This document shows, in pieces, positions 16,783-25,681 of a DNA stretch of 38,495 nucleotides. Below the pieces are notes generated by a model that was not told the DNA's origin, ran no database searches, and saw nothing but the letters and a program-made list of their open reading frames with translations. The stretch is from DATGMB01 sp035293845 (GTDB lineage: Bacteria; Acidobacteriota; Terriglobia; Bryobacterales; Bryobacteraceae): NCBI GenBank assembly GCA_035293845.1, contig DATGMB010000142.1, forward strand, positions 1 to 38,495. The letters run 5' to 3'. Every line of letters starts with the position of its first letter. Within the stretch, counting starts at the first letter, position 1. Both the position numbers and the translations under genes were made by a program.

Positions 16783-17895
16783 ATGCCGGACGCCACATTT
16801 TTAGATTCCACCGAATTGGTTTTAAACATGGGTCCACAGCATCCTTCGACCCATGGCGTGCTGCGGGTGATCCTCAAGCTTGACGGCGAGAAGGTGCTAG
16901 GGACCGAGTGCGTGATCGGCTACCTGCACCGCGGCGTGGAAAAGATCGCGGAGAACCGCACCTACGCGCAGTTCAACCCGTACGTGGACCGTATGGATTA
17001 CGTGGCCGCGGTCTCCAACGGGCTGGGTTATTGCCTCGCGGTCGAAAAACTGCTGAACGTGGAGGCGCCGCCGCGCGCCCAGGCGGTGCGCGTGATCCTC
17101 ACGGAGCTGAATCGAATCGCGAGCCACCTGTTGTGGCTGGGGACGCACGCGCTCGATATCGGCGCCATCACGCCGGTGTTCTACTGCTTCCGCGAGCGCG
17201 AAGAAGCGCTCAAAATCTTCGAGAAGTATTGCGGCGCGCGCCTGACCACGCATGCCTTTCGCATCGGCGGCCTGCAGTACGAAACCTACGATGGCTTCGA
17301 ACAGGACATCCGCGCCTTCTGCGATATGTTCCTGCCGAAGGTGGATGAATACGAGGAGCTGCTGACCAACAATCGCATCTGGGTCGGGCGGCTGAAGGGC
17401 ATCGGCGTGCTGACTGCTGACGAGTGCAAGGAGTACGGCGTCACCGGGCCGGTGCTGCGCGCGGCGGGCGTCAAATGGGACCTGCGCAAGGCGCAGCCGT
17501 ATTCGGGCTACGACAAATACGAATTCGACATTCCGACCGGCCGCAACGCCGATACTTACGATCGGTACCTGGTGCGCATGGAAGAGATGCGGCAATCGGT
17601 CCGGATCATGCGGCAGGCCGTGGCTGGCCTTCCCGAAGGGCCGATCATGGGCAAGGTCGGCAAGGTGATCAAGCCGGCGGTGGGCGAGGCCTATGTTTCG
17701 ATCGAGGCGCCCAAGGGAGAACTGGGATATTACGTGGTGAGCGATGGCTCGACCCAGCCCTATCGCGTGCGCGTACGGCCGCCCTCGTTCGTGAACTTGC
17801 AGTCGCTCGACCGCATGGTCTCAGGCGGCCTGGTGGCGGACGTGGTGGCCATCATCGGAACGCTCGATATTGTGCTCGGAGAGGTGGACCGGTGA
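16783..17895 (+). CDS. nuoD: NADH-quinone oxidoreductase subunit D
   Basis: A 370-residue 49-kDa-type subunit, which forms the quinone-reduction site next to NuoB. NMGPQHPSTHG is at about residues 15-25, with the following basic HRGVEK and the loop ending GYDKYEFDIPTG. The C-terminal segment PPSFVNLQSLDRMVSGGLVA continues to the typical DIVLGEVDR end. Its stop overlaps the nuoI GTG start (GTGA), indicating translational coupling. Confidence 0.97.
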   Translation: MPDATFLDSTELVLNMGPQHPSTHGVLRVILKLDGEKVLGTECVIGYLHRGVEKIAENRTYAQFNPYVDRMDYVAAVSNGLGYCLAVEKLLNVEAPPRAQAVRVILTELNRIASHLLWLGTHALDIGAITPVFYCFREREEALKIFEKYCGARLTTHAFRIGGLQYETYDGFEQDIRAFCDMFLPKVDEYEELLTNNRIWVGRLKGIGVLTADECKEYGVTGPVLRAAGVKWDLRKAQPYSGYDKYEFDIPTGRNADTYDRYLVRMEEMRQSVRIMRQAVAGLPEGPIMGKVGKVIKPAVGEAYVSIEAPKGELGYYVVSDGSTQPYRVRVRPPSFVNLQSLDRMVSGGLVADVVAIIGTLDIVLGEVDR

Positions 17896-18344
17896 ACCTG
17901 CTGAAAAAAGTATTCCTCGTGGATCTATTCCAGGGGCTGTGGGTGACGTTCAGGAATCAGAATCCGAAATTCATCTATACGGAGCAGTACCCGGCGGAGC
18001 GGCCGAAAGTCGCGGAGCGCTACCGCGGCGCCCCGCGCCTCAACGTCAACCCGGAAAACGGCGAAACGCTGTGCATCGCCTGCAACCTGTGCGCGCTGGC
18101 CTGTCCCGAGGCCCTCATCGTGGTGACCAGCGAGCGCAACGAGGAGACGCGCCGTAAGGAGCTCACCACCTTCACCTATGACACTTCCCGATGCATGTTC
18201 TGCGGGCTGTGCGAAGACGCCTGCCCCGTGGACGCGCTGGAGCTGACGCAGGATTTCGAGCTGGCCACCTACACCCGCGAAGGCCAGATCTGGGATCGGC
18301 AGATGCTCGAAGAGGGGCCCAAGCCCACTCCATACCGATGCTAG
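17892..18344 (+). CDS. nuoI: NADH-quinone oxidoreductase subunit I
   Basis: A 150-residue ferredoxin-like subunit carrying clusters N6a and N6b between NuoG and NuoB. Two complete CxxCxxCxxxCP motifs are present: Cys61/64/67/71 and Cys101/104/107/111. The N-terminal amphipathic stretch LVDLFQGLWVTFRNQ is the usual membrane-contacting helix. The GTG start overlaps the nuoD stop. The frame can be extended upstream inside nuoD, but that extension is not coding. Confidence 0.97.
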   Translation: MNLLKKVFLVDLFQGLWVTFRNQNPKFIYTEQYPAERPKVAERYRGAPRLNVNPENGETLCIACNLCALACPEALIVVTSERNEETRRKELTTFTYDTSRCMFCGLCEDACPVDALELTQDFELATYTREGQIWDRQMLEEGPKPTPYRC

Positions 18345-18850
18345 ACACAGTTCTGTTTTACATTTTCGCCCTGCTGGTGCTGGGGGGCGGCATTCTGACC
18401 ATCACGCGGCGGAACGCGGTCCACAGCGCGATTTCGCTGATCGTTTCGCTCCTGGGCGTGGCCGGCCTATATCTGACGCTGAGCGCCGAATTCCTGTTCG
18501 CGGTGCAGATCGTTCTCTACGTGGGCGGCATCATGGTGCTGTTCCTGTTCGTCATCATGCTGGTGAACCTGGACCAGGCGGCGAAGGAGCGCCAGTTCAA
18601 CCGCCAGTGGTGGGTGGCACTGGCGGCGGTTCTGGCCGTGGGCGGCGCGATCGGGTATTTCCTCTATCGCGGCAAGGACGCGTTCCACTTCGCCGAAGCG
18701 GCCGCGGGTCAGGCTGCGAGCGTGCTGGGAAACACCGAGCAGGTGGCGGATTCGCTGTTCACCGAGTACCTGCTGCCGTTCGAAATCGCGTCCGTGCTGC
18801 TGCTGGTGGCGGTGGTGGGCTCGGTGGTGATGGCGAAGAAGAGGATCTGA
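18338..18850 (+). CDS. nuoJ: NADH-quinone oxidoreductase subunit J
   Basis: A 170-residue membrane subunit with five hydrophobic segments. The third includes AVQIVLYVGGIMVLFLFVIM, the conserved pi-bulge helix that gates proton transfer. The ATG overlaps the last codons of nuoI by 7 bases. The end MAKKRI is typical. Confidence 0.95.
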   Translation: MLDTVLFYIFALLVLGGGILTITRRNAVHSAISLIVSLLGVAGLYLTLSAEFLFAVQIVLYVGGIMVLFLFVIMLVNLDQAAKERQFNRQWWVALAAVLAVGGAIGYFLYRGKDAFHFAEAAAGQAASVLGNTEQVADSLFTEYLLPFEIASVLLLVAVVGSVVMAKKRI

Positions 18851-19161
18851 TGATGCATCCGGTGTCGACGATTCATTACCTGGCGCTGAGCGCGGCCCTG
18901 CTGCTGATCGGGACGGTGGGCGTGCTCACGCGCCGCAACGTGGTCATTATTCTGATGTCGATCGAGCTGATCCTGAACGCGGTCAATATCAACCTCATCG
19001 CCTTCTCGCATGCGCTCAAGAGCGTCAACGGCCAGGTGTTCGCGATTTTCGTAATCACCGACGCGGTGGCCGAGGCGGCCGTGGGGCTGGGCATCCTGAT
19101 CGCGCTGTTCCGGAACAAGGAAACCGTGCTGGCCGATGAGATCGATTTATTGAAGTGGTGA
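18850..19161 (+). CDS. nuoK: NADH-quinone oxidoreductase subunit K
   Basis: A 103-residue three-helix subunit. The buried glutamates needed for proton translocation are present at Glu39 (MSIELILNAVNINL) and Glu75 (AVAEAAVGL). There are two consecutive ATGs; the first (18850) overlaps the nuoJ stop by one base and has GAGG 5 bases upstream. Confidence 0.96.
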   Translation: MMHPVSTIHYLALSAALLLIGTVGVLTRRNVVIILMSIELILNAVNINLIAFSHALKSVNGQVFAIFVITDAVAEAAVGLGILIALFRNKETVLADEIDLLKW

Positions 19162-19165
19162 CGCC

Positions 19166-21370
19166 GTGGACTTTCTCAACCTGATTTGGCTCATCCCGCT
19201 GTTCCCGCTCGCGGGAGCGGCGTCGATGCTGTTTTTCGGCAAGCTGCTCGATCCGCAGCCGCCGTCCACGGTGGCGGTCGCGCCGGGCGTCGAGCCGGTG
19301 TACGAGCACGGACATGGCGGCCACCACGCGCATGCCCACGCGACGCACGATCACGGCCACAGCGGCCATGACGGGCACGAGCACCACCATTCGTCGCCCC
19401 TCAAGGCGCTCATCAAGATCATCTGCCCCGGCATGGTGCTGCTCTCGTTTCTGTTTTCCGCCGGCGCCGTCTGGCAACTCTCGCAGCAGCCGGAGCGGGT
19501 GAAGCAGATCGTGCAGTTCACGTGGATTGCCGGCCTGCCGTTCCACATGGCGAACGGGCATCTGGCGACCTTCAGCATCGACTGGGGATTCCTCCTCGAT
19601 CCGCTCAGCTCCGTAATGATCCTGGTGGTCACCGGAATCGGGTTCCTGATCCACGTCTACGCCACCGGCTACATGGACCACGATACCGGGTTCTACCGCT
19701 TCTTCGGCTACTTCAACCTCTTCATCTTCTTCATGCTGATGCTGGTGCTGGCGAATAACTACGGGCTGTTGTTCGTGGGCTGGGAAGGCGTCGGCTTGTG
19801 CAGCTATCTGCTGATCGGGTTTTATTTCCACAAGAAATCGGCGGGCGACGCCGGAAAGAAGGCGTTCATCGTGAATCGGGTGGGCGACGCCGGCTTCGTT
19901 CTGGGAATGCTGCTGATGCTCTCGGTCCTCGGCACACTCCGATTCACCAGCGTCAACGCCCTGCTGCGCAGCGGCCAGTTCGCGCCGGAGACGGCGGGCT
20001 TCGGCGTGCTGAGCGCGATCGCGCTGCTGCTTTTCATCGGCGCGACCGGCAAATCAGCGCAGTTTCCCCTCTACGTCTGGCTGCCGGACGCCATGGAAGG
20101 CCCGACGCCCGTCTCCGCCTTGATCCACGCGGCGACCATGGTCACCGCCGGCGTCTACATGGTGGCGCGCTCGGCCGCGCTGTTCCAGTTGACCCCGAGC
20201 ACCTCCACGGTGGTCGCGACCGTCGGCGCGTTCACCGCCATCCTCGCCGCCACGATCGCGCTGGTGCAGAACGATATCAAGCGCGTGCTCGCGTACTCGA
20301 CGGTCAGCCAGCTCGGCTACATGTTCCTCGCATTAGGCGTCGGCGCCTACTGGGTGGCGGTGTTCCACCTGTTCACGCACGCCTTTTTCAAGGCGCTGCT
20401 CTTCCTCTGCTCCGGCTCCGTGATTCACGCCATGGGCGGCGAGCAGGACATGCGCTACATGGGCGGGCTCAAGAACAAGATTCCGATCACGCATTGGACC
20501 ATGTGGATCGGCTCGGTGGCCATTGCGGGCATCCCCGGCTTGGCCGGATTCTTTTCCAAGGACGAAATCCTGTGGCAGGCGTACAGTTCGCCGCAGGGTT
20601 CCAAGCTGCTCTGGGCGATCGGCCTCGCGACCGCGGCGATGACGGCCTTCTACATGTGGCGGCTCATGAACCTGACGTTTTATGGCAAGTCGCGCGTGCA
20701 ACCGGAAGTCGCGGCGCACATCCACGAATCGCCGGCCGCGATGACGGCACCGCTGATGCTGCTCGGCGCCGGCAGCGTGTTCGCGGGCTGGCTCGGCACG
20801 CCGCGGCTCTGGAACCTGGGCGAGAACTTCCATGCGTTCGAAACCTGGCTGGCGCCGTCCTTCGCATCGGCCGCCGTCGAGGCGGCCAAGGAAGGCGAGC
20901 ACGCCGCGTCAACGGAATGGATCCTGATGGGCTTTTCAGTCGCGATCGCGATCATCGGCATCGCGGTGGCGCGCTGGTTTTATCACCACAAGCCGGAGAT
21001 TCCCGACACGCTCGAAACACAGCTCAAGCCGCTCCACGGGCTGCTCTACAACAAGTGGTATGTAGATGAGATTTACGACTTTCTGTTCGTGAACGGGCTG
21101 GGCAAAGGCGGCGGGCGCGTGCTCGGCGAGTTCGACCGCAAAATCGTGGATGGCGGCGTCAACGGCGCCGGCTGGCTGACGCGGGCCGGCGCGCGCGCCT
21201 CGATGTGGTGGGACACCTGGATCGTCGATGGCGCCGTGCGCTTCAGCTCGTTCTTCATCAAGATGCTGAGCTACCCGGTGTGCATCCTGCAGACCGGGCG
21301 CGTGCAGGCGTATGCGTTTTTCGTGGTGATCGGGGCGTTGGCGTTTTTCGGATATTACCTGGCGCACTAA
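19166..21370 (+). CDS. nuoL: NADH-quinone oxidoreductase subunit L with His-rich insertion
   Basis: A 734-residue antiporter-like subunit, longer than E. coli NuoL (613). It starts at GTG 4 bases after nuoK. The first helix (about residues 3-25) is followed by a hydrophilic loop with 14 His in about 31 residues (47-77). Core motifs are intact: GWEGVGLCSYLLIGFY, GPTPVSALIHAATMVTAGVY and AFFKALLFLCSGSVIHA. After the core comes a long soluble linker (about 575-600, EAAKEGEHAASTEW). The C-terminal region then holds the amphipathic arm that runs along the membrane domain and the last anchoring helix. Confidence 0.97.
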   Translation: MDFLNLIWLIPLFPLAGAASMLFFGKLLDPQPPSTVAVAPGVEPVYEHGHGGHHAHAHATHDHGHSGHDGHEHHHSSPLKALIKIICPGMVLLSFLFSAGAVWQLSQQPERVKQIVQFTWIAGLPFHMANGHLATFSIDWGFLLDPLSSVMILVVTGIGFLIHVYATGYMDHDTGFYRFFGYFNLFIFFMLMLVLANNYGLLFVGWEGVGLCSYLLIGFYFHKKSAGDAGKKAFIVNRVGDAGFVLGMLLMLSVLGTLRFTSVNALLRSGQFAPETAGFGVLSAIALLLFIGATGKSAQFPLYVWLPDAMEGPTPVSALIHAATMVTAGVYMVARSAALFQLTPSTSTVVATVGAFTAILAATIALVQNDIKRVLAYSTVSQLGYMFLALGVGAYWVAVFHLFTHAFFKALLFLCSGSVIHAMGGEQDMRYMGGLKNKIPITHWTMWIGSVAIAGIPGLAGFFSKDEILWQAYSSPQGSKLLWAIGLATAAMTAFYMWRLMNLTFYGKSRVQPEVAAHIHESPAAMTAPLMLLGAGSVFAGWLGTPRLWNLGENFHAFETWLAPSFASAAVEAAKEGEHAASTEWILMGFSVAIAIIGIAVARWFYHHKPEIPDTLETQLKPLHGLLYNKWYVDEIYDFLFVNGLGKGGGRVLGEFDRKIVDGGVNGAGWLTRAGARASMWWDTWIVDGAVRFSSFFIKMLSYPVCILQTGRVQAYAFFVVIGALAFFGYYLAH

Positions 21371-21373
21371 TTT

Positions 21374-22948
21374 ATGGACCAGCACATACTCAGCATCGTC
21401 TTATTCACACCGCTGGCCGGATTGGCCGTCCTGCTGCTTCTTCCGGGACGGAACAAGAACCTCGTCCGCGTCTGGGCAAATCTCGCCGCTCTGGCCGGGT
21501 TTGCGGTTTCGCTCCCGCTGGTTTGGCGCTTCCAGCGTGGCCTCGCGGGCTTTCAGTTCGAGGAGCGCGCCGATTGGATTCCCTCGCTCGGCGCGCACTA
21601 TCACATCGGCATCGATGGCATCAGCCTGCTGCTCCTGATGCTCACCACGCTGATGGGCTTCGTCGCGGTCCTCTGCTCCTGGTCGGCGGTGCAGGATCGC
21701 GTCAAGGAATACTATGCGATGTTCCTGCTGCTGCAGGCTGGCATGATCGGCGTCTTCATCTCGCTCGATTTCTTCCTCTTCTACATTTTCTGGGAGCTCG
21801 TGCTGGTGCCGATGTACTTCATCATCGGGGTGTGGGGCGGCCCGCGCAAGCTGTACGCCGCGATCAAGTTTTTCCTCTACACGCTCGCAGGCTCGGTGCT
21901 GATGCTGCTCGGCATCCTGACCCTCTATTTCGAGCACTACGCGCAGTTCCACACCTACAGCTTCGAAATCTCCGACCTGATGCGCGTCAGCCTGCCGCTC
22001 GGCACGCAGCAACTCGTGTTCTGGGCGTTCTTCCTCGGTTTCGCGATCAAAGTCCCGATGTTCCCGTTCCATACCTGGCTGCCCGATGCTCACGTGGAAG
22101 CCCCCACCGCGGGCTCCGTAATCCTGGCGGCTGTGCTGCTGAAGATGGGGACATACGGGTTCCTGCGCTTCTCCCTGCCGCTGCTGCCGCAGGCTTCGGT
22201 CGATCAGAAAATCGTGCAGATCCTGGCGATCCTTTCGATCATCGGCATCATCTACGGCGCGCTGGTCAGCCTGATGCAGGCCGATTGGAAGAAGCTGGTG
22301 GCGTATTCTTCCGTGAGCCACCTGGGCTTCTGTACCCTCGGCATCTTCTCGCTCAATCCGAACGGCATCGCCGGCAGCGTGCTGCAGCAGGTGAACCACG
22401 GCATTTCGACCGGCATGCTCTTCCTCGTGATCGGCGTGATCTACGAGCGCCGCCACACGCGCGAAATCTCCGAATACGGCGGGCTGGCGCACGTGATGCC
22501 GCGCTTCGCGATCATCTTCGCGTTCGCCATGCTGAGCTCCGCCGGCCTGCCCCTCCTCAACGGCTTCGTGGGCGAGTTCACCATTCTGCAAGGCGCGTTC
22601 GAGGCCAACCGCGCCTGGGCCGCGTTCGCCGTCAGCGGCGTGATCCTCGGCGCCGCCTACCTGCTCTGGCTGTACCAGCGGACCACGCTGGGCCAGATCA
22701 CGAACGGCAAAAATCTCACGATCCCGGATATGAACCTGCGGGAAATCGCGGTCTTCGCGCCGCTCATCGTCTGCGCGATCTGGATCGGCGTCTATCCCAA
22801 GCCGTACTTCGATGTGCTGCGGCAGCCGGTCCAGGAAATCGTCCAACGCGTGAGGCCCGATTACTTCGCGGGCACGCCGGCGCCGCTCGCCGCCGCGACC
22901 CCGCTCCCCAATCCCCAACCGCAATCCTCCGCCGGAGGCGCCCGATGA
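21374..22948 (+). CDS. nuoM: NADH-quinone oxidoreductase subunit M
   Basis: A 524-residue antiporter-like proton channel subunit with about 14 helices. The key residues are present: the Glu in FYIFWELVLVPMYFIIGVWG and the Lys in FAIKVPMFPFHTWLPDAHVE, followed by APTAGSVILA. The C-terminal 25 residues are Pro/Ala-rich and hydrophilic. Its stop overlaps the nuoN start as ATGA. Confidence 0.97.
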   Translation: MDQHILSIVLFTPLAGLAVLLLLPGRNKNLVRVWANLAALAGFAVSLPLVWRFQRGLAGFQFEERADWIPSLGAHYHIGIDGISLLLLMLTTLMGFVAVLCSWSAVQDRVKEYYAMFLLLQAGMIGVFISLDFFLFYIFWELVLVPMYFIIGVWGGPRKLYAAIKFFLYTLAGSVLMLLGILTLYFEHYAQFHTYSFEISDLMRVSLPLGTQQLVFWAFFLGFAIKVPMFPFHTWLPDAHVEAPTAGSVILAAVLLKMGTYGFLRFSLPLLPQASVDQKIVQILAILSIIGIIYGALVSLMQADWKKLVAYSSVSHLGFCTLGIFSLNPNGIAGSVLQQVNHGISTGMLFLVIGVIYERRHTREISEYGGLAHVMPRFAIIFAFAMLSSAGLPLLNGFVGEFTILQGAFEANRAWAAFAVSGVILGAAYLLWLYQRTTLGQITNGKNLTIPDMNLREIAVFAPLIVCAIWIGVYPKPYFDVLRQPVQEIVQRVRPDYFAGTPAPLAAATPLPNPQPQSSAGGAR

Positions 22949-24432
22949 ACTTCGCGAGCTTCTACACTTCCGACGATCACTTCACCATCATTCCCGCCGT
23001 CATGCTGGCGCTCTTCGGCTGCGCCATCCTCCTGTTCGACGCGATCCGCTTTTTCGGCTTCTCCGACCCGCGGCAGCGCAAGGGGCTGGTCTTTTTCGTG
23101 GTCCTCGCCGAGGGCTTTACCGGCCTCGGGCTCTACAAGCAGGCAGCGTACCTGGCTTCCAGCGGCAACCTGGAACTGGCGGGCTTTCACGGCTCGGTGA
23201 TCATCGATGGCTTCAGCATCTTCTTCAACGCCATCTTCCTCGTGGCGGCCCTGATCGTCGCCATCGTCTCGTACAAGTACCTCGAGGTCGCAGGCGAGCA
23301 CCACGGCGAATACTACAGCCTGATCCTGCTCGCGCAGTGCGGCATGTACTTCCTCGCTACCGGGACCGACCTGATCACGCTCTTCATCGGCATCGAGCTG
23401 ATGGCCCTCTGCTTCTACGTGATGGTCGGGTTCTTGCGCAGCGATCGCCGCTCCAACGAAGCCGCGCTGAAATATCTTCTGCTCGGCGCATTCTCCACCG
23501 GCTTCCTCGTCTACGGCTTCTCCGTCATGTACGGCATCGCGGGTTCGACCAAGCTCAACGAAATCCGGGACGTCATCGCGCAGCGCCCGCCCTGGGATCC
23601 GGTGGTATTTCTCGCGATGGCCACCACCGCCATCGGCCTCCTGTTCAAGGTTTCCGCCGTGCCGTTCCACATGTGGGCGCCGGACGCTTACGAGGGCGCG
23701 CCGACCACGGTCACCGCATACCTTTCGGTGGCATCCAAAGCCGCGTCCATCGCCTTCCTGCTGCGCATCTTCACCGGCCCGCTGGCGCCCGCGCGCGAGG
23801 TCTGGGAGCCGCTGCTCGCCGTCATCGCGGTCGCCACGCTCACCTGGGGCAACCTGGCCGCCATCAACCAGACCAACATCAAGCGGCTGCTGGCCTATAG
23901 CTCCATCTCGCACGCCGGCTACATGCTCCTCGGCCTGGTCGCCGGCAACGAGCACGGCCTCGTGGGCATTGCGGTGTACGTGATGGTCTACACGTTCATG
24001 AATCTCGGCGCGTTCCTCGTCATCGTCGCGCTGCGCCGCCAGAACACCATCGGCGAAGACCTGGACGACATCGCTGGCCTGATGCACAAGAACCCCGGTT
24101 ACGCCGTCCTGATGCTCATCTTCCTGCTCTCGCTGGCCGGCATTCCGCCGACTGCGGGCTTCCTCGGCAAGTACTACATCTTCCTTTCGCTCATCGAAAC
24201 GCGCCATTACGGCCTCGCCATCATCGGCACGCTCTATGTCGCCGTGGCGATCTATTACTACTTCACGATTGTGCGCAGCATGTTTGTGCGCGAGCCGGTC
24301 GAGAAGGCGCCGCTCGCCTGGAGCTTCGGCCTGCGCGTGGCGCTGGCTGCGTCCGGCATCCTCACGCTCGCGATCGGCCTCTATCCCGAGCCCTTCCTGC
24401 GTCTCGCGCAGGGGTCGCTCCTGCTGCGGTAG
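22945..24432 (+). CDS. nuoN: NADH-quinone oxidoreductase subunit N
   Basis: A 495-residue antiporter-like subunit. Diagnostic segments are LFIGIELMALCFYVMVGFLR, LLFKVSAVPFHMWAPDAYEG followed by APTTVTAYLS, and LAYSSISHAGYMLLGLV. The channel glutamate and lysines are in place. It overlaps nuoM by 4 bases. Here it is followed by nuoH, whereas nuoN is usually the last gene of the operon. Confidence 0.97.
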   Translation: MNFASFYTSDDHFTIIPAVMLALFGCAILLFDAIRFFGFSDPRQRKGLVFFVVLAEGFTGLGLYKQAAYLASSGNLELAGFHGSVIIDGFSIFFNAIFLVAALIVAIVSYKYLEVAGEHHGEYYSLILLAQCGMYFLATGTDLITLFIGIELMALCFYVMVGFLRSDRRSNEAALKYLLLGAFSTGFLVYGFSVMYGIAGSTKLNEIRDVIAQRPPWDPVVFLAMATTAIGLLFKVSAVPFHMWAPDAYEGAPTTVTAYLSVASKAASIAFLLRIFTGPLAPAREVWEPLLAVIAVATLTWGNLAAINQTNIKRLLAYSSISHAGYMLLGLVAGNEHGLVGIAVYVMVYTFMNLGAFLVIVALRRQNTIGEDLDDIAGLMHKNPGYAVLMLIFLLSLAGIPPTAGFLGKYYIFLSLIETRHYGLAIIGTLYVAVAIYYYFTIVRSMFVREPVEKAPLAWSFGLRVALAASGILTLAIGLYPEPFLRLAQGSLLLR

Positions 24433-24438
24433 ACATAT

Positions 24439-25623
24439 ATGAACGCGATTCTTTCGCATCCCTTATTCACGCCGATCCTGGTGACGATTGCGATCATCGC
24501 CCTCTTCCCGCTCGTCGCCGGGTACCTGACGCTGGTCGAGCGCAAAGTGCTCGCCGATTTCCAAGTGCGCCTGGGGCCGATGCGCGTCGGCCCGCACGGC
24601 CTGCTGCAGCCCATCGCCGATGCGCTGAAACTGATGCTCAAGGAAGACATCATCCCCAGCGAAGCCGACCGGTGGATCTTCTGGGCCGCGCCGGTGATCT
24701 CGACCTTCACCGGACTCACCGCCTTCGCGGTGATGCCGTTCGCGCGGAATATCTACGTGGCGGATGTGAACGTCGGGCTACTGGTGATCTCCGCGATGTC
24801 CGCCGTTGGCATTCTCGGAATCATTCTCGGCGGGTGGGCGTCCAACAGCCATTACCCGCTCCTCGGCGCGCTGCGCAGCGCGGCGCAGCTCATCAGCTAC
24901 GAAGTCGCGCTGGCGTTCGGACTGCTCAGCGGCGTGATGGCCGCCGGCACGCTCAGCATGCAGGGGATTATCAAGGCGCAGCTCGACCAGGGCACGTGGT
25001 TCATCTTCGCCAATTACGGTTTCATGATCGTCCCGTTCGCGGTCTACCTGATCGCGGCGACGGCCGAAACCAACCGGGCCCCGTTCGACCTGCCCGAGGC
25101 CGAAAGCGAGCTGGTGGCCGGCTTCCATACCGAATACAGCGGCTTCCGCTGGGCGCTCTATTTCCTGGCCGAGTACGCCAATATCTTCGTGGTCTCCGCC
25201 GTAGCGGTGACCATCTTTTTCGGCGGCTGGCTGCGGCCATTCCCGAACGTGAAGTGGCTGGAGGCGCCGGTCGATTTCGGAGTGCCCGTCATTCTTTTTG
25301 CCGCGTCCGGCATCCTCACCTTCACACTGGTCAAGAAGCTGAAGGATCCGCTGCAACAGAAGGTGCTGGCCCTGGTCGCGTTCCTGCTGCTTCTCCTGGC
25401 CGCCCTGTTCGCGATTCCGGCCGTGAACGCCGCCGTCATCGGCCTGTTCTGGTTCCTCTTCAAGGTCGGCTGCATCATCTACCTGATGATCTGGTTCCGC
25501 GGCACATTCCCGCGCTTCCGCTACGATCAGTTGATGAACATCGGCTGGAAGATCGCGATCCCGGTCGGCATGGCCGCCGTTTTCATCAACGCCGTGATCG
25601 GCATGCTGCGGCAGCCGGCATAA
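24439..25623 (+). CDS. nuoH: NADH-quinone oxidoreductase subunit H
   Basis: A 394-residue membrane subunit that joins the membrane arm to the quinone pocket. YLTLVERKVLADFQVRLGP and GLLQPIADALKLMLKED are the conserved first quinone-cavity loop. AETNRAPFDLPEAESELVAG is the second, acidic loop lining the E-channel. It starts 6 bases after the nuoN stop, so it is part of the same transcript. The position is unusual: nuoH normally sits between nuoG (or nuoD) and nuoI. Confidence 0.97.
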   Translation: MNAILSHPLFTPILVTIAIIALFPLVAGYLTLVERKVLADFQVRLGPMRVGPHGLLQPIADALKLMLKEDIIPSEADRWIFWAAPVISTFTGLTAFAVMPFARNIYVADVNVGLLVISAMSAVGILGIILGGWASNSHYPLLGALRSAAQLISYEVALAFGLLSGVMAAGTLSMQGIIKAQLDQGTWFIFANYGFMIVPFAVYLIAATAETNRAPFDLPEAESELVAGFHTEYSGFRWALYFLAEYANIFVVSAVAVTIFFGGWLRPFPNVKWLEAPVDFGVPVILFAASGILTFTLVKKLKDPLQQKVLALVAFLLLLLAALFAIPAVNAAVIGLFWFLFKVGCIIYLMIWFRGTFPRFRYDQLMNIGWKIAIPVGMAAVFINAVIGMLRQPA

Positions 25624-25651
25624 GAACCCGTAGCCTGCTAAGCTCTTTATC

Positions 25652-25680
25652 GGCCTTCATCTGCGTTGATCTGCGGCTAA
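25652..25680 (+). repeat. short ATCTGCG direct-repeat element
   Basis: ATCTGCG occurs twice at 10-base spacing (25659-25665 and 25669-25675) in the 58-base gap between nuoH and the GH36 gene. The surrounding text resembles a short intergenic sequence I have seen in many unrelated bacterial genomes. It leaves the GH36 start with no Shine-Dalgarno. Confidence 0.35.
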
Positions 25681-25681
25681 T

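Noticed and set aside
18191..18337. Longer nuoJ extending upstream within nuoI
   Set aside because: The upstream part is nuoI read in another frame; the ATG at 18338 gives the normal NuoJ length and N-terminus.
21401..24459. Two long minus-strand frames (about 507 and 532 codons)
   Set aside because: Antisense to nuoM and nuoN; the sequences are Glu/Arg/His/Gln-rich mirror images of membrane helices, not proteins.
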